The notes: generated by a model from the letters alone, not told the origin. Numbered from the stretch's first letter, positions 8,416-17,660 are shown. The stretch is DNA of 64,000 nt from JAGNLA01 sp964639885 (GCA_964639885.1 CAZXEH010000006.1:16856-80855), one strand, 5' to 3'. Numbers and translations: made by a program.

Positions 8416-10077
8416 TCAGAAACTGAGCACCGACACTGTGATGATCGGGTTGGAATGCTTGTTGTCAAACAGATAGTCGCTGACTTTGTCACGAACGGCT
8501 TTTTTAAGCTGATCAAGTGTGCCTTTGTTTGATTTCCAGGTTTTGACTGCGTTTGTAACCACGTTTTTGATCTCATCGACAAAACCATTGCTGTCACGCA
8601 TGAAGATGAATCCCTGACTTGCTATTTCAGGCCCGGCAATCACTTCACGGCTGAGCATTGACACACCGAGTGTTATCGACATGAAACCGTCACGGCTGAG
8701 TTTTGTCCTCTCCTTGAGAACCGAAGTTCCAATGTCGCCAACAGATGCACCGTCAATGTAGACAGAGCTTGCAGGCACTTTCTTGGCTATCTTGCCCTTT
8801 GCGCTTGTGATCTGAATCTGGTCGCCATTTTCACACAGGAAGACATTTTCCTTGGCTATTCCAAGTTCCTGGGCAATCTGTGAATGGAACCAGAGGTGTT
8901 TGAACTCTCCGTGAACCGGAATGAAGAATTTTGGTCTTGTGAGGGCAAGCAGAATCTTCATCTCTTCCTGAGAACCGTGACCAGAAACATGGATATTGTC
9001 TACGCCCCTGTACAAAACGGTTGCGCCAAGCTTGAGCAGGCTTGAAACGATTCTGGAAACCAGAGTTTCATTGCCTGGAATCGGGTCAGCGGAAAGGATG
9101 ACCGTATCATTTTTGATGATCCTGATTTTTGGATGTGTTGCGCTGGCAATCTTTGACATGCCTGACATTGGTTCACCCTGAGAGCCGGTCGTAACCACCA
9201 CAACCTTATTGGCTGGAAGTTTGTCGGCCTGCTCAGGTGTGACAACGATAGCGTCGTTCATCTTGAAGTAACCTAGTCTTTTTGCGACCCTTATCGTTTC
9301 GATGATACTCTTGCCGTCAATGAGCAATTTTCTGCCGTACTTTTCCGTCACTTCGGCGATCTGCTGGAGCCTGTGGAGGTTTGTGGCAAACGTTGCAACG
9401 ATGACTCTTCCAGGAGATGTCTGGAACAGCTTGTCAAATGTCTTGCCAACTGTCGATTCGGAGCCTGTATAGCCTTCCTCGTCAGCATTTGTTGAGTCGG
9501 AAAGCAGGCATAGCACGCCTTTGAGTCCGAGTTCTCCAAATCGCTGGAGGTCGATTGCGTGGTTGTCAATCGGGTTCAGGTCGATCTTGAAATCGCCTGA
9601 GTGGACAACCACTCCCTGTGGGAAGTGCATGGCGATTGCTCCACCTTCCGGTATCGAGTGGTTCACCCTGATGTACTCAAACTTCACATTGGCAATGTGG
9701 AAGCTTTTCCCAAACTCAATTTTTCTGTAGTCAACCGGTCGCACTGACCCTGGAATGAACTCGTCGGCAATGCCGATTGTCAGCTCTGAGCCGTAAACCG
9801 GCGCCTTCACCTTCTCCAAAACGTACCTTAGTCCGCCGATGTGGTCGGCGTGACCGTGTGTGAGAAAGATTGCCTTCACCTTCGAGGCTATCTGACTGAT
9901 GTAGGTGAGGTCTGGAATGACTTTGTCAATGCCGGGCAGATCAGAGTCCGGGAATTTGAAGCCTGCGTCGATGATGATCGCACTGCTGTCCCATTCAATG
10001 ACAGTCATGTTCTTGCCGATCTCTCCCAGCCCTCCAAGTGGAGTGATGGTTATCGGCGTTTCTTGGGTTTTTCGCAT
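8416..10077 (-). CDS. rnj: Ribonuclease J
   Basis: The 553-residue metallo-beta-lactamase/beta-CASP nuclease has the PLGGLGEIGKN start, the zinc motif HGHADH at residues 74-79, VHSGDFKID, a beta-CASP domain with SDSTNADEEG, and STVG and TTGSQGEPMSG motifs. The HVSGHGSQEE and PVHGEFKHL motifs are also present. RNase J provides 5'-exonuclease and endonuclease activity for mRNA decay and rRNA maturation in bacteria that lack or supplement RNase E. Length and motif order are typical. AGGA precedes the ATG, and the gene follows the UDG stop by 5 nt. Its location with pnp and rpsO groups RNA-turnover functions. Confidence 0.95.
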   Translation of the reverse strand: MRKTQETPITITPLGGLGEIGKNMTVIEWDSSAIIIDAGFKFPDSDLPGIDKVIPDLTYISQIASKVKAIFLTHGHADHIGGLRYVLEKVKAPVYGSELTIGIADEFIPGSVRPVDYRKIEFGKSFHIANVKFEYIRVNHSIPEGGAIAMHFPQGVVVHSGDFKIDLNPIDNHAIDLQRFGELGLKGVLCLLSDSTNADEEGYTGSESTVGKTFDKLFQTSPGRVIVATFATNLHRLQQIAEVTEKYGRKLLIDGKSIIETIRVAKRLGYFKMNDAIVVTPEQADKLPANKVVVVTTGSQGEPMSGMSKIASATHPKIRIIKNDTVILSADPIPGNETLVSRIVSSLLKLGATVLYRGVDNIHVSGHGSQEEMKILLALTRPKFFIPVHGEFKHLWFHSQIAQELGIAKENVFLCENGDQIQITSAKGKIAKKVPASSVYIDGASVGDIGTSVLKERTKLSRDGFMSITLGVSMLSREVIAGPEIASQGFIFMRDSNGFVDEIKNVVTNAVKTWKSNKGTLDQLKKAVRDKVSDYLFDNKHSNPIITVSVLSF

Positions 10078-10082
10078 TTTTT

Positions 10083-10655
10083 TTATCCTATTTCGGCGAC
10101 AAGCGCCTTGAGTTGCCTGAAATCATTCTTCATGGCTTCCAGCAGTTCCGGTGAACGCTTGTGGAGGTAGGCAGCCGGATGGTATGTTGGGAAAAATCTT
10201 ATTCCATCCTTGACTTCCAGCCTTCCATGAACAGCGGTGATTGAAACCTGCCTGCCAAGAAGAGTGTTTGTTGAAGGCGCACCAAGACAGACTATCACCT
10301 TCGGCCGGATCATTGCAATCTGTGCATCAAGATAAGGCTTGCACGTCTTTATCTCGTCCGGCTGAGGCGTCCTGTTTTGCGGTGGCCTGCATTTTACTAT
10401 GTTTGTTATAAAAACGGTCGGCCTTGAAAGGCCGATCATTGCCATGAGCTTGTCGAGGAGTTGTCCGGCTGCACCAACAAAGGGTTCGCCTTTTTCATCC
10501 TCATTTGCTCCAGGGCCTTCACCGACAAACATGATGTTTGTATGTGGTGAGCCGACGCCTGGAACTGCATTTGTTCTGGTCACTGAGAGAGGGCATTTTC
10601 TACAGGAGCGGATTTCGCTTGAAATGGTTTCAAGAATCTGCTCCAGTTCACTCAC
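10083..10655 (-). CDS. udg: Uracil-DNA glycosylase, family 4 (Fe-S type)
   Basis: The 190-residue product has the four cysteines of the family 4 iron-sulfur cluster: Cys18 and Cys21 (CRKC), one in NIVKCRPPQNR, and one in IKTCKPYLD. It also has the active-site motif GEGPGANED and the C-terminal HPAAYL motif. Family 4 enzymes excise uracil from DNA. The start is a GTG at 10655 that overlaps the stop of the M16 peptidase gene by 8 nt (GTGAGTGA). The gene sits between the peptidase and RNase J genes in the same operon. Length matches family members of about 190-220 residues. Confidence 0.93.
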   Translation of the reverse strand: MSELEQILETISSEIRSCRKCPLSVTRTNAVPGVGSPHTNIMFVGEGPGANEDEKGEPFVGAAGQLLDKLMAMIGLSRPTVFITNIVKCRPPQNRTPQPDEIKTCKPYLDAQIAMIRPKVIVCLGAPSTNTLLGRQVSITAVHGRLEVKDGIRFFPTYHPAAYLHKRSPELLEAMKNDFRQLKALVAEIG

Positions 10656-11871
10656 AGTCGTAGCCCTCCAGATCGTTCAAATTCTTGCCGACCAGCGAAA
10701 CGGCATAGTCTTCAGGAATTTCACGTGCCAGATAGTCGTTCATCTGTGGCAGTGTGAGTTTTTCAATCCTGCCAAGCGTGATGTTCATGTCAGGAACCTG
10801 TCCAAGAAGCAAACCAAGCCTACCGCATCTGTCCATTCTTGAAGAGTTGCTCTCAAGGCTTAGCATGGTTGAGCCTTTTATCATGCGTTTTGCCCTGTCC
10901 AGCTCCTCAGTTGTGATGCCGTTTTTTCTGAAAGCCTGGATTTCCTGCCTGATGATGTCATGACTTCTTCTGAAGTTTGAAACCTGGGTTCCGCCATAGA
11001 CACCAATCAACCCACCAGAGGAGTTGACTGAAGTCATGGTCGAGATGTTATAGACAAGACCTTCTTTTTCCCGCAGTCTTTGGAACAGCCTTGAGCTGAC
11101 TGAACCGGCAAGAATAACGTTGAGAACGAGTGATTCCGCTATTGTATCATCCTGAAGCGACGGGCCAGGCCAGAGGTAGGTGAAGTAAACCTGTTCCGAA
11201 TCACGATCCATGCAGAGTTTTCTGGGTGAAAACTCTGGTTTCGGCTGAGAGATTCTTGGAACTCCCGAAAGCGGTTCAACCTTGAAACCATAACTTTCAA
11301 CAAGTTTTGCCAGCTCATCTTCGGTTATCCGACCACTTGCTGCAATGATGGTTTCATCGCTGAGATAGTGACTATACCAGTATTTCCTTACATTTTCCGG
11401 TGAGACGGTTTGGATAACTTCCTCAGAACCGAGAACCGATCTTGCCAGAGGATTATCGCCCCAGGCTGCCTGGAAAGCCCTGACACCCGCGATTTCGTCA
11501 GGACTGTCCATGTATTCGGCAATTTCGGAGAGGATTACTCCCCTCTCGAGTTCGATTGAGTCGTCATCAAGGTTTGGATTGAAGGCAATGTCAACAATGA
11601 GGTCAATAGCAGTCTTTATGTCGTCAGCCAGAAGCTTTGCAAAGATCGAGGTGTATTCGACCGATGTGTAGGCATTCAAGTCTCCGCCTGTTGCATCCAT
11701 CTCAATGGCAATGTCGTGGGCTGTTCGCCTCGGCGTGCCTTTGAAAACAAGATGCTCCAGGAAATGGGACAAACCAAACTGACTGCTGTCCTCCGTTATT
11801 GCGCCAACAGGGAGGAACAAGCCACAAGCCACCGAGTTTGCGCCCGGTATTGTGTCAACTGTCAACCTCAC
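10648..11871 (-). CDS. M16-family zinc metallopeptidase (pitrilysin/MPP-like)
   Basis: The product has the inverted zinc motif HFLEH (residues 36-40 of the chosen form) and the downstream glutamate region LERGVILSEIAEY, then a second M16-fold half with YFTYLWPGPS and the conserved RLFQRLREKEGLVYNI segment. Members cleave peptides or process precursor proteins; many Gram-positive genomes carry one next to pnp. I place the start at GTG 11871, 10 nt after the pnp stop with AAAGGA upstream, giving 407 residues, the usual size. The frame continues to an ATG at 11949, but that would overlap pnp by 68 nt. TTG at 11865 is a further option. Confidence 0.88.
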   Translation of the reverse strand: MRLTVDTIPGANSVACGLFLPVGAITEDSSQFGLSHFLEHLVFKGTPRRTAHDIAIEMDATGGDLNAYTSVEYTSIFAKLLADDIKTAIDLIVDIAFNPNLDDDSIELERGVILSEIAEYMDSPDEIAGVRAFQAAWGDNPLARSVLGSEEVIQTVSPENVRKYWYSHYLSDETIIAASGRITEDELAKLVESYGFKVEPLSGVPRISQPKPEFSPRKLCMDRDSEQVYFTYLWPGPSLQDDTIAESLVLNVILAGSVSSRLFQRLREKEGLVYNISTMTSVNSSGGLIGVYGGTQVSNFRRSHDIIRQEIQAFRKNGITTEELDRAKRMIKGSTMLSLESNSSRMDRCGRLGLLLGQVPDMNITLGRIEKLTLPQMNDYLAREIPEDYAVSLVGKNLNDLEGYDCE

Positions 11872-11881
11872 TTGGTTTTTC

Positions 11882-14014
11882 TTATCCTTTTGGCGGTCTG
11901 CTTGAATCAATGAGGCCTTTGCGAGTGAGTGAGATTCTGCCTGTCTCATCGATTTTTTTGACCTTGACCATTATTTCCTGGCCGATTTTCAGTTCGTCTT
12001 CAACTTTGGCGACTCGGTGGTCAGCAATCTCCGAGATGTGGAGAAGGCCTTCCTTGCCACCTTTGCCAATGTCGACGAATGCACCGAAATCTCTCATGCT
12101 GGTTACTCTGCCAAGGTAGATTTTTCCAACCTGTGCATCCTCGGTGATTTCGAGGATTGCATCCCTGGCCTTGTTGCCGTGTTCGACTGTCGGTGCTGTG
12201 ATGAAGACTCTGCCGTCCTGCTCGATGTCAATCTTACAGCCTGTGTCTTCAACGATTTTTTTGATCACTTTTCCGCCCGGGCCAATGATTTCCCTGATCT
12301 TTTCAGTATCAATGACAACCGTGATGACCCTTGGTGCGTTTGGCGAGAGTTCTGGCCTTGGCTCCGGAATGACCTTTTTCATCTGTCCAAGAATGTCGAG
12401 TCTTGCCACTTTTGCCTGTGCAAGAGCTTTTTTTACTATTTCCATCGACAGACCCTTGATCTTGATGTCCATCTGGAGGCCTGTGATGCCCTTTTCAGTG
12501 CCGGCAACCTTGAAATCCATGTCGCCCATTGCGTCTTCAACGCCCTGGATGTCTGTCAGAATCTGGAACTGGTCGTCTTTTGTTATCAGACCCATTGCGA
12601 TGCCGGCAGCCGGCGCCTTGATCGGAACGCCTGCATCCATGAGAGCAAGGGAAGAGCCACAAACTGAAGCCATTGATGAAGAGCCGTTGCTTTCAAGCAC
12701 TTCCGAGAAGACCTGGATTGAGTATGGGAAGTCCTCTTCGCCTGGAACCAGTTTCTGGAGCGATCTTTCAGCAAGGAATCCGTGGCCGATGTCGCGTCTG
12801 CTTGGGCCCCTTTGTGGTCTGCATTCGCCGACGCTGAAGGGTGGGAAGTTGTAATAATGCATGTAGTGCTTTACTTCTTCCTCGTAAAGACCTTCAACCA
12901 GCTGACCTTCGTCCTTTGCCCCTAGAACTGCAACAGACAGAACCATTGTCTGTCCGCGTGAGAACAGGCCTGAGCCATGTGTCTGCGGAAGAGTGCCGAC
13001 TTCCATGTTGATCGGTCTGATTTCAGTTGTTTTCCTGCCATCGGGTCTGAGACCCTTTACAACGATCCTGTCCCTGATGAACTCTTTGATTACTTTATCA
13101 AAGCATTCACCGAACTGGCCAATCAATTCAGGCCATTTCTCGGCAACAACCTTCTTGAGTTCAGCTGCAAAATCGTCTGTTGCGTTTTCACGCTGACCCT
13201 TGTTGGGGTTGAAGAGAAGATCATCGCCCTTTGAGAAGACCTCATCGTGAACAAACTGCTTGAGTTCAGGATCGATGTCAATCGGTGGAACTGCGATCTT
13301 TTCCTTGTTGATTTTCGCTGCAAGCTCCTTTTGAACCTGAATTACGTCTGCCATTGACTTTTTGGCAAGTTCCATAGCTCCGAGGATGATCTCTTCTGAA
13401 ACTTCATTGGCGCCCGATTCAACCATCATGATTGAATTTTCGGTACCGGCAATGATGATTTCGAGATCAAGGTTTTCAAGTTCGGAAGTCGATGGATTGA
13501 CTATGTATCCACCATCCCTGTATCCGATTCTTACTGCTGCAATCGGTCCATCAAACGGAATCTCTGAAACTGTGAGTGCACAGGATGCTCCGATTATTCC
13601 AAGGATATCCGACGCATGCTCCATGTCAGAAGACAGTGTGTTGACAATGATCTGGACTTCACGCCTCATGTGTTTTGGGAAAAGCGGTCGAAGCGGTCTG
13701 TCGATCATTCTTGAACGAAGGATTTCCTGCTCTGACGGTCTACCACCGCGCTTAAAGAACCCGCCTGGGATTTTTCCGGCAGAGTAGAGTTTTTCTGTGT
13801 AGTCAACTGTGAGAGGGAAGAAGTCAATGTTGTCTTTTTCAGATTTTGCTATTACAGCTGTTGCAAGAACGATTGTTCCGCCCATCTGCACAAGGCAGGA
13901 GCCGGATGCCTGCTGAGCAACCTTTCCAACCGTAATCTTGATGTCTTCGTCGGCAATCTTTGCAGTTGCAACGTGACAATCTCTGTTCAGCTGTTTTGTG
14001 AGTTCGATTTCCAT
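11882..14014 (-). CDS. pnp: Polyribonucleotide nucleotidyltransferase (PNPase)
   Basis: The 710-residue product shows both RNase PH-like halves (for example GGFFKRGGRPSEQEILRSRMIDRPLRPLF and RGQTMVLSVAVLG), then a KH domain (IREIIGPGGKVIKKI) and a C-terminal S1 domain (GRVTSMRDFGAFVDI). The catalytic-half signature MGDMDFKVAGTEKGITGLQMDIK is present in pieces around residue 490. PNPase degrades RNA by phosphorolysis from the 3' end. The ATG shares one base with the rpsO stop (TAATG) and has no independent ribosome binding site, so the two are translationally coupled. The rpsO-pnp order is widely conserved in bacteria. Confidence 0.97.
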   Translation of the reverse strand: MEIELTKQLNRDCHVATAKIADEDIKITVGKVAQQASGSCLVQMGGTIVLATAVIAKSEKDNIDFFPLTVDYTEKLYSAGKIPGGFFKRGGRPSEQEILRSRMIDRPLRPLFPKHMRREVQIIVNTLSSDMEHASDILGIIGASCALTVSEIPFDGPIAAVRIGYRDGGYIVNPSTSELENLDLEIIIAGTENSIMMVESGANEVSEEIILGAMELAKKSMADVIQVQKELAAKINKEKIAVPPIDIDPELKQFVHDEVFSKGDDLLFNPNKGQRENATDDFAAELKKVVAEKWPELIGQFGECFDKVIKEFIRDRIVVKGLRPDGRKTTEIRPINMEVGTLPQTHGSGLFSRGQTMVLSVAVLGAKDEGQLVEGLYEEEVKHYMHYYNFPPFSVGECRPQRGPSRRDIGHGFLAERSLQKLVPGEEDFPYSIQVFSEVLESNGSSSMASVCGSSLALMDAGVPIKAPAAGIAMGLITKDDQFQILTDIQGVEDAMGDMDFKVAGTEKGITGLQMDIKIKGLSMEIVKKALAQAKVARLDILGQMKKVIPEPRPELSPNAPRVITVVIDTEKIREIIGPGGKVIKKIVEDTGCKIDIEQDGRVFITAPTVEHGNKARDAILEITEDAQVGKIYLGRVTSMRDFGAFVDIGKGGKEGLLHISEIADHRVAKVEDELKIGQEIMVKVKKIDETGRISLTRKGLIDSSRPPKG

Positions 14015-14280
14015 TACTTGCGCAGACCCAGTGATTCAATCAATTTGATGTATCTCTTCTCGTCAACACCACGAAGATATGCAAGCATTCTGTGGCGCTC
14101 GCCGACGAGTCTGAGAAGACCAAGCCTGCTGATGAAATCGTGTTTGTTTTCAAGCAGATGTTTGGAGAGGCTATTAACTCTCTCAGTCAAAAGGGCAATC
14201 TGTACTTCCGGTGAACCTGTGTCGCCCGGATGAGTTTTGTACTTTTCAATGATTTCCCGCTTTCTATCGTTAGTAAGCAT
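14014..14280 (-). CDS. rpsO: 30S ribosomal protein S15
   Basis: The 88-residue protein matches S15 throughout, with DTGSPEVQIALLTERVNSL, the HDFISRLGLLRLVGERHRMLAYL region and YIKLIESLGLRK at the end. S15 binds 16S rRNA and in several bacteria represses its own mRNA. A strong AGGAGG precedes the ATG. The leader on the minus strand contains complementary CCAAG and CTTGG arms (14305-14309 and 14338-14342) that could form a hairpin upstream of the ribosome binding site. An autoregulatory role for it is only a guess. This is the first gene of a nine-gene minus-strand operon ending at nadE. Confidence 0.97.
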   Translation of the reverse strand: MLTNDRKREIIEKYKTHPGDTGSPEVQIALLTERVNSLSKHLLENKHDFISRLGLLRLVGERHRMLAYLRGVDEKRYIKLIESLGLRK

Positions 14281-14383
14281 GTTTCCTCCTGTGTTTTCCT
14301 AAAGCCAAGCCACCGTCGCGGAGTCGAATGACAAAGCCTTGGTCGATTAATATTAGCACCTTTATGCAACCATGCGATAAAAC

Positions 14384-14412
14384 TTGACTTAAAACGTATT
14401 GATTGATAACCT
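14384..14412 (+). promoter_or_regulatory. Candidate promoter of the HAD hydrolase gene, leaderless geometry
   Basis: TTGACT at 14384-14389, a 17-nt spacer and TAACCT at 14407-14412 lie directly before the GTG at 14419, which is the seventh base after the -10. The same TAACCT box at the same distance precedes the PQQ-like gene starting at 19005. No Shine-Dalgarno sequence is present. Confidence 0.45.
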
Positions 14413-14418
14413 TGATGT

Positions 14419-15147
14419 GTGGGAACGCTGAAAGTGCCCGTGAAGGCAGTTTTGTTTGACTTCTGGAACACGCTTGTCTACGACATGCCTGAACTCGAAT
14501 CCAAACGCGGTTCCGAAAGGTGTGAAAGAATATTCAAACTTCTCCAGGGCAGTGGAGTGGAGACAAGCCTTGCCCAGGTGACGTTTGCTTACAATGGAGT
14601 TGGCAAAATCATTACTGACAAGGCAAAAACCAACAAAGCGATAACCATCAGGGATCAGACCAGGGTCATGCTTGAAATCCTGCGCATCAACCCTCTCGAC
14701 ATCAACACTGATATGCTGGAGGATGCCTACAATAGACCCGTAACAACCATATTATCTCCGGTGGTTGCAGGTGCCCAGCCACTTGTTGAAAGACTTTCAA
14801 GAAAGTACAAGCTGGGATTGGTCAGCAACACGGAACGTACATCCGGTCACTATCTCCAGATAGCTTACCAGGAAATTCTAAAACGATTCTCTTTCTGTTT
14901 TTTTTCGGATGAAAGACGTATAAGAAAGCCGGATCGGGAAGCATTCATGATCACAGCAACAGAACTTGCCGTTGATCCATCCGAGTGTATCATGATCGGC
15001 GACTCAATCGAAAACGACTGCAAACCTGCCATAGATTGCGGAATGAAGGCTATTCACTTTGCCGATCCCGCAACAGGAAGGCATGACTATTTTTATCCAC
15101 AGGTGAAGACTCTCGCAGAAATTCCGAGGGCTCTGGAAAAGGTTTAA
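14419..15147 (+). CDS. HAD-superfamily hydrolase
   Basis: The 242-residue product carries HAD motif I (LFDFWNTLVYD, with a Trp-Asn replacing the usual Asp-Gly), motif II near GLVSNTER, a Lys in RIRKPDREAF, and motif IV GDSIENDC. It belongs with phosphoglycolate-phosphatase/haloacid-dehalogenase-like enzymes; the substrate is unknown. The nucleophile Asp is present, but the following residues WNT rather than DGT suggest the dehalogenase-like or reductive-pathway HAD branch. The start used is GTG 14419, which matches a leaderless promoter; GTG 14440 (giving VKAVLFDF) is also reasonable. It is immediately followed by mnmA with no gap, so the two share a transcript. Confidence 0.8.
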   Translation: MGTLKVPVKAVLFDFWNTLVYDMPELESKRGSERCERIFKLLQGSGVETSLAQVTFAYNGVGKIITDKAKTNKAITIRDQTRVMLEILRINPLDINTDMLEDAYNRPVTTILSPVVAGAQPLVERLSRKYKLGLVSNTERTSGHYLQIAYQEILKRFSFCFFSDERRIRKPDREAFMITATELAVDPSECIMIGDSIENDCKPAIDCGMKAIHFADPATGRHDYFYPQVKTLAEIPRALEKV

Positions 15148-16116
15148 ATGAAAAAGGCGCTTGTCGGAATGTCAGGCGGCGTTGATTCCACCGTTGCCGT
15201 GCTGCTCCTGAGAAACCAAAATTATGAGGTTCATGGTGGCACACTACCCATCTGTGGCAGATCAATTGCAAAGCCAATCGAGGTCATCTGCAATCAGATC
15301 GGCATTCCGCACCACTTTATTGACATTGGTTCGTTGTTTGGCGACAAGGTAATCAGCTATGTAAAACAGTCGCTGTGTGAAAACCTGACCCCGAATCCGT
15401 GTGTTTTATGCAACATGCATGTCAAGTTCCCCGGACTCTGGAAGTTCGCAAAATCGGAGGGTTTTGACTCTATTTCGACCGGTCACTATGCAAACACAGG
15501 CCAGTTCAAAGGCCATACGGTTCCAGTCAAAGGCAAGGACGAAAAAAAAGACCAGAGCTATGTTTTGTGCAGGGTGCCAGAGGAAATACTTGAAATGGCA
15601 GTATTCCCGCTGGGCAATATGACCCGACATGAAACAGAAGAGATGGGGAAGGGCTTGCCGGTACTGCCGCCTAGTCAGGATGCGTGCTTTGTTTCGGGCA
15701 AGAATTCAGACTGGATTTCAAAGATGGTTGGTTATGGAGAACCTGGAGACATCTACGACACACAGGGCAACAAGTTAGGGAAACACATAGGTTTGAGGGC
15801 TTACACCGTCGGACAGCGTGAGGGCATCAGACTCAACAATGGCCCGTGGTATGTTGTCAAAAAAGACTGGCAGGAAAACATTCTTGTCATTGGCCACAAG
15901 GATTCGGTGATGGTCACAGAATTCAATCTTACAGACCTGAAACTCATTCCAGACGATGATCTTTCAGTTGTGGTCAGGTACCATTCGAAGTCAATTCCGT
16001 GCACAATCAAAGATAACAAAGTGACTTTGGCTGAAGCTGCTTTTGCACCGACGCCAGGACAATTTGCCGTTTTCTATGCGGGCGATTGCGTCGTAGGTTC
16101 AGGAATAATTATTTGA
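15148..16116 (+). CDS. mnmA: tRNA-specific 2-thiouridylase MnmA
   Basis: The 322-residue product has the PP-loop SGGVDS at residues 9-14, the catalytic-cysteine segments NPCVLCN and DACFVSG, GHYA in STGHYANTG and the KDQSYVLCRV motif. The C-terminal beta-barrel region includes GLRAYTVGQREG. MnmA installs sulfur at C2 of wobble uridine in tRNAs for Lys, Glu and Gln, using a persulfide donor. It is somewhat shorter than the usual ~360 residues because loops in the N-terminal domain are trimmed, but both cysteines are kept. The ATG follows the HAD stop directly, with AAAAGG upstream. It ends before a strong hairpin. Confidence 0.93.
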   Translation: MKKALVGMSGGVDSTVAVLLLRNQNYEVHGGTLPICGRSIAKPIEVICNQIGIPHHFIDIGSLFGDKVISYVKQSLCENLTPNPCVLCNMHVKFPGLWKFAKSEGFDSISTGHYANTGQFKGHTVPVKGKDEKKDQSYVLCRVPEEILEMAVFPLGNMTRHETEEMGKGLPVLPPSQDACFVSGKNSDWISKMVGYGEPGDIYDTQGNKLGKHIGLRAYTVGQREGIRLNNGPWYVVKKDWQENILVIGHKDSVMVTEFNLTDLKLIPDDDLSVVVRYHSKSIPCTIKDNKVTLAEAAFAPTPGQFAVFYAGDCVVGSGIII

Positions 16117-16142
16117 GAAATTCGTCATCCGATAAAACGTCG

Positions 16143-16178
16143 AGTCCCGCACATGTTTTTAAAATCATGTGCGGGACT
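16143..16178. terminator. Hairpin between convergent mnmA and subtilase genes, likely bidirectional terminator
   Basis: AGTCCCGCACATG and CATGTGCGGGACT form a perfect 13-bp stem around a short T/A loop, 26 nt after the mnmA stop and about 45 nt beyond the subtilase stop on the other strand. There is no strong T-tract on either side, so termination efficiency is uncertain. Position between convergent genes supports the call. Confidence 0.7.
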
Positions 16179-16223
16179 AGTTATTGTCAGTTTACTGTTG
16201 TTTTTTAATTGTTGTATTGTTAC

Positions 16224-17597
16224 TTACGGAGTCCAAGTTGCAGCGGCAGCTGCGTCAAGCAAACCATTGCCATAATAATTATCAAAACCTCTATTACCAA
16301 GATCTCTAGCAGTTGAGAGCAATGCTTTTGTCACCTGATCCCTTGTGTACGACGGATGCAACGACCAGACCAAAGCGGCGGCGGCGGCAACATGTGGAGT
16401 CGCCATTGACGTGCCGGAGTAAGATGCAAATGTGAAATTTGTAAGGTTATTGCTACCTACGATGGTTTGCTGAACAATATATTGTCCAGGTGCAACGATG
16501 TCTATTGTTGAACCATAATTTGAGAAACCACACTTGGCGCCTTTAAAATCTGTCGCACCGACAGCAACGCATTCGCTGTATGCGGCCGGATAGCCAACAG
16601 ATGAATTGTCATTGCCTGTCGCACAAACAATGACGGCTCCCTTGTTGTAGGCATATTTTACAGCATTGTAGATCGTCGAGTTACTCGATCTTGAACCAAG
16701 GCTCAAGTTCAATATCTTTGCCCCTTTGTCTACTGCCCAATAAATACCATTCGCCACTGAAGATGACGAACCACTGCCGTTGGCGCTTAGAACCTTGATT
16801 GGAAGGATGGTGGCCTTGTAAGCAATACCAGCACAACCAAATGCAGGAGTTGAATTGGTTGTCTGTGCAATTGTCCCGCAGACGTGTGTACCATGGGAAT
16901 GATCATCATTGGCATGGCTAGTATTTGGGAAAACAGTGAAATTTTTGGCGTTTATTGTATCAAAGCTTGTGCCTGAAAGATCCGGAGCTTTTTTGTAAGT
17001 TATCGTTTTCCCATTTTTTATTTCCGTGTAGTCTTCATAGGCTATACCGGTATCAATAACTGCCACCTTCACGCCCTCACCGGGATACTTGTTGTAATTA
17101 ATGTTTGCCGGTTTGAAGAAATCCCATGCCTGTTCTGCCTTGATTCCATACAGCGAGATGGACTGGACATAGTTGGACGCCTGACCTTTGAACGTTCTGT
17201 TGGTGTTATATAGGTTCCATTGGTATGTTATGAAGTTTGGATCGTTTGGTACGTGGGATGACTCAAAAACATGGTTTGGTTCTGCGTAGCTGACTCCTTC
17301 TTCCTTGCTTACCTTGTCCATCAAATCTTCCAGAGTGTTGTCGTCGGCAAACTGAACGACTTCAAAACTACCCATGTATCCCCTTTCAAGAGGAGCAAGG
17401 TGGTACTTTTCATTAATAATCAAAGAATACGTTTCCATGTCAGCATCGCTGTTATAACCAATTACCAGCTGGTTCGCTATAACATCATTCTCAAGGGCAA
17501 CGGCTCGGTTAATTTTTGGGCCACCGTTTGACGGTGTAAACCCGATAATCGAGACGGCAACAAAAAGAATTGTTAAATACAGAAAAAATTTCTTCAT
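16224..17597 (-). CDS. Secreted subtilisin-like serine protease (peptidase S8)
   Basis: The 457-residue product begins with a clear signal peptide (KKFFLYLTILFVAVSIIGF). A propeptide-like I9 region follows (residues ~40-120, with ANQLVIGYNSDADMETY and EEGVSYAEPNHVF). The catalytic domain has Asp in VAVIDTGIAY, His in HGTHVCGTIAQ, the oxyanion Asn in ATGNDNSSVG and Ser in SGTSMATPHVAAAAAL. The enzyme is expected to be exported, self-processed and active on proteins outside the cytoplasm. The ATG at 17597 has AAAGGAG upstream and a good promoter. The region is AT-richer than most neighbours and faces mnmA convergently. The open frame extends further upstream but into the promoter, so the shorter start is used. 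Confidence 0.95.
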   Translation of the reverse strand: MKKFFLYLTILFVAVSIIGFTPSNGGPKINRAVALENDVIANQLVIGYNSDADMETYSLIINEKYHLAPLERGYMGSFEVVQFADDNTLEDLMDKVSKEEGVSYAEPNHVFESSHVPNDPNFITYQWNLYNTNRTFKGQASNYVQSISLYGIKAEQAWDFFKPANINYNKYPGEGVKVAVIDTGIAYEDYTEIKNGKTITYKKAPDLSGTSFDTINAKNFTVFPNTSHANDDHSHGTHVCGTIAQTTNSTPAFGCAGIAYKATILPIKVLSANGSGSSSSVANGIYWAVDKGAKILNLSLGSRSSNSTIYNAVKYAYNKGAVIVCATGNDNSSVGYPAAYSECVAVGATDFKGAKCGFSNYGSTIDIVAPGQYIVQQTIVGSNNLTNFTFASYSGTSMATPHVAAAAALVWSLHPSYTRDQVTKALLSTARDLGNRGFDNYYGNGLLDAAAAATWTP

Positions 17598-17599
17598 TG

Positions 17600-17616
17600 C
17601 GTACTCCTTTCGTACG
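17600..17616 (-). promoter_or_regulatory. Inverted repeat enclosing the subtilase ribosome binding site
   Basis: In the mRNA sense, CGTACGAAAGGAGTACG places complementary CGTAC/GTACG arms around the AAAGGA of the Shine-Dalgarno sequence, just before the ATG at 17597. Folding would partly mask the ribosome binding site. The arms are short, so this is a weak structural inference. Confidence 0.3.
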
Positions 17617-17632
17617 TATTTTTTATGGCTCT

Positions 17633-17660
17633 GTAATACTGTTTTTCGTTTTCTTGTCAA
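17633..17660 (-). promoter_or_regulatory. Promoter of the subtilase gene
   Basis: On the minus strand a perfect TTGACA (17660-17655), a 16-nt spacer and TATTAC (17638-17633) precede the subtilase ATG, leaving a leader of about 30 nt that contains its ribosome binding site. Confidence 0.6.

Noticed and set aside
12144..12854. 236-codon open frame on the plus strand opposite pnp
   Set aside because: The minus-strand PNPase is certain over the same bases; the plus frame shows no family motif.
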